Position numbers and translations under genes: made by a program. Below are positions 15,178 through 16,085 of a stretch of DNA of 16,085 nt, piece by piece. Where the stretch lies: the NCBI GenBank assembly GCA_900553035.1, contig USCC01000044.1:1-16085 (forward strand), given 5' to 3'. The DNA is from an uncultured Rhodospirillaceae bacterium. Lineage in GTDB: Bacteria; Pseudomonadota; Alphaproteobacteria; CAAGCB01; CAG-977. Each line of letters starts with the position of its first letter. Positions within the stretch are counted from its first letter, which is position 1. The notes under the pieces are model-generated. The model did not search any database. It saw only the letters and a program-made list of their open reading frames with translations, and was not told the origin of the DNA.

Positions 15178-15383
15178 GAAACCGAGTCCCGCGCTTCCGC
15201 CTCTTTTTAAAAAATTGATAAAACAACAGGTTAAATAAATTTTCGACCCCAAAAACCGGAAAGGCGCACGGCTGTCGAGCGTCCGGCCTCTATTGAGCAT
15301 GATTGACCATAATTTTGCCACAATTTATTGTTATTCTAAAATTGTAAATAAAAATAAACCTTAAAAAAACAGTGGGGTGTCAT
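15178..15383. other. AT-rich intergenic region before cysteine-rich gene 3
   Basis: These 206 bp contain no credible reading frame. They are strikingly AT-rich compared with the genes, with TTTTTAAAAAATTG near 15204 and a central GC-rich patch (15247-15290) flanked by CCGGA and TCCGG arms. The right part holds the shared CCATAATTTTGCCA element, the promoter described separately and the leader. The start of the gap carries CGCGCTTCCGCCT (15190-15202), which also occurs after gene 1 (14491-14503). Confidence 0.6.
15307..15342 (+). promoter_or_regulatory. Probable promoter of cysteine-rich gene 3, with shared upstream element copy 2
   Basis: CCATAATTTTGCCA (15307-15320) is an exact copy of the element before gene 1. 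Its terminal TTGCCA (15315-15320) serves as a -35 box, followed after 16 bp by TAAAAT (15337-15342), five of six matches to the sigma-70 -10 consensus. Transcription would start near 15349, giving a leader of about 35 nt before the ATG at 15384. Confidence 0.6.
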
Positions 15384-16085
15384 ATGATAAAAATCCTTTT
15401 ATTCATGGCGGTCGTGTGCCTGAGTCCTCCGGCTCGGAGCATGGAGATTTCTCCTTACTTCCGGGACGCGGACTCTTTTACCCTCGCCCGCGCGATCAAA
15501 CTTGGAACAGCGACGGAAGACAGCCGTCTTCCCGGCGGGAAAACGCCATATGTCGTTGAACAGAAAGAAAAGTACGAATGCACTTCCGATGCGGAGTGCA
15601 GCAAAAAAACGGCAGGCTATGTTTGCCGTTCAAATAAATGCGTTGACCCGTGCGCGGGCGTCACCTGCGCTGCGGGCAAGAAATGCTCTGCCGGCAGCTG
15701 TGTTGCCTGTGCGGCAGGCGCGACCGACTGTAAATGTTCGTCTCCGGCCGTTGCGAACGGTTCCGGCGGATGTATTGACGCCTGCAGTCCCAATAATTGC
15801 GCGTCAACCACACCGACGTGCACGCGAACCGGCAACGGAACGACGTACTCCTGTGCCTGCACAAGCTCGTCCTGCGGCGAAGGGAAACAGTGTTCTGGCG
15901 GTTCCTGCTCGAACTGTGCTGTCAACACGCAATGCACATGTCCGTCCGGCAAAGTCGCCAACGGATCGGGTTCCTGCGTGTCCCCGACCTGCTCCAGCAA
16001 TTCAGACTGCGGCGCGGGGAAACAGTGTTCCAATGCCGGGACAATTTCCGCGTCATGTACAAACTGTACGGCAAACTCCCAGTGC
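15384..16085 (+). CDS. Exported cysteine-rich protein 3 (3' partial), function unknown
   Basis: An open frame from ATG 15384 runs without a stop to the window edge (234 codons seen), so the gene continues to the right. It begins with a signal peptide (hydrophobic 4-13, probable cleavage after ARS, residue 19), then a Cys-free segment (20-65), then 30 cysteines in 169 residues. Units seen: four-Cys units at 66-86 and 203-225; eight-Cys modules at 90-130 and 159-198, both ending in VANGSG-x-C; and the recurring G-[EA]-G-K-Q-C motif (165-170, 210-215). Ser, Thr, Asn and Gly fill the spacers, giving a low-complexity, surface-protein look. The ribosome-binding site is GTGGGGTG (15372-15379). No named family is recognised. 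It is a paralogue of the two preceding genes in modules, upstream element and leader. Confidence 0.86.
   Translation, partial: MIKILLFMAVVCLSPPARSMEISPYFRDADSFTLARAIKLGTATEDSRLPGGKTPYVVEQKEKYECTSDAECSKKTAGYVCRSNKCVDPCAGVTCAAGKKCSAGSCVACAAGATDCKCSSPAVANGSGGCIDACSPNNCASTTPTCTRTGNGTTYSCACTSSSCGEGKQCSGGSCSNCAVNTQCTCPSGKVANGSGSCVSPTCSSNSDCGAGKQCSNAGTISASCTNCTANSQC
15651..15773 (+). repeat. Eight-cysteine module, first copy in cysteine-rich protein 3
   Basis: Residues 90-130 follow C-x4-C-x5-C-x4-C-x2-C-x6-C-x-C-x11-C. It starts with Asp-Pro-Cys as in protein 1 and ends with a VANGSGGC turn. One spacer is a residue longer than in the other copies. Confidence 0.7.
15858..15977 (+). repeat. Eight-cysteine module, second copy in cysteine-rich protein 3
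   Basis: Residues 159-198 follow C-x4-C-x5-C-x4-C-x2-C-x5-C-x-C-x11-C, identical in spacing to the copy in protein 1, and end with VANGSGSC. The short DNA repeat GGGAAACAGTGTTC (15882-15895) recurs at 16017-16030, where the next four-Cys unit uses the same GKQC motif. Confidence 0.7.

Noticed and set aside
15247..15290. GC-rich patch with CCGGA/TCCGG arms, considered as a small RNA
   Set aside because: Stem too short, with asymmetric interior; no promoter or terminator around it.
15617..16033. Minus-strand frame (138 codons) opposite cysteine-rich gene 3
   Set aside because: The plus strand carries a signal peptide, ribosome-binding site and modular cysteines; the minus frame only reflects their complement (His/Gln/Pro/Glu-rich).
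1..16085. tRNA, rRNA, CRISPR array, insertion sequence or phage attachment site
   Set aside because: I saw no cloverleaf, spaced direct repeats, transposase or integrase frame, or terminal inverted repeats anywhere in the window.

Overview
The window is a chromosomal segment of a Gram-negative, DAP-type bacterium, most likely an alphaproteobacterium. The evidence is the gene order murE/F-mraY-ftsW-murG-murC-murB-ddl-ftsQ-ftsA-ftsZ-lpxC, the ftsZ start region and C-terminal peptide (LDIPAFLR), the alphaproteobacterial style of FtsQ and FtsW, and the presence of lpxC (lipid A synthesis, so an outer membrane). The coding DNA is GC-rich at third positions, which produces many long antisense shadow frames. 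An uncultured, host-associated Rhodospirillales-like lineage is a guess from the overall look and is not proven.

Positions 1-12313 hold the division and cell wall (dcw) cluster, all on the + strand and very tightly packed (overlaps or gaps of at most 53 bp), so it is probably one long operon. It encodes the late cytoplasmic steps of peptidoglycan precursor synthesis (MurE, MurF, MurC, MurB, Ddl), the lipid steps (MraY, MurG), the SEDS polymerase FtsW, and the divisome proteins FtsQ, FtsA and FtsZ. Two things stand out: the MurE C-terminus runs in frame into MurF (a MurE-MurF fusion), and murD is missing from its usual place between mraY and ftsW. A strong intrinsic terminator follows ftsZ. 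lpxC then stands as its own unit, preceded by a TTAA-N7-TTAA (CtrA-like) site and a 10-bp-phased GTAACAAA repeat, and followed by another strong terminator.

Positions 13506-16085 hold a different kind of content: three consecutive + strand genes for exported, extremely cysteine-rich proteins (277 aa with 40 Cys; 203 aa with 20 mature Cys; and a third, cut by the window end, with 30 mature Cys in 234 residues). I do not recognise them as a named family. By aligning their cysteines I find two recurring modules: a four-cysteine unit C-x4-[DEH]-C-x5..9-C-x4..9-C in all three proteins (seven copies), and a longer eight-cysteine unit C-x4-C-x5-C-x4-C-x2-C-x5..6-C-x-C-x11-C with one copy in the first protein and two in the third. 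Two of the genes also share a 14-bp upstream element (CCATAATTTTGCCA), and all three share leader sequence before the start codon. This looks like a paralogous family of disulfide-rich secreted or surface proteins, and it is the least explained part of the window.
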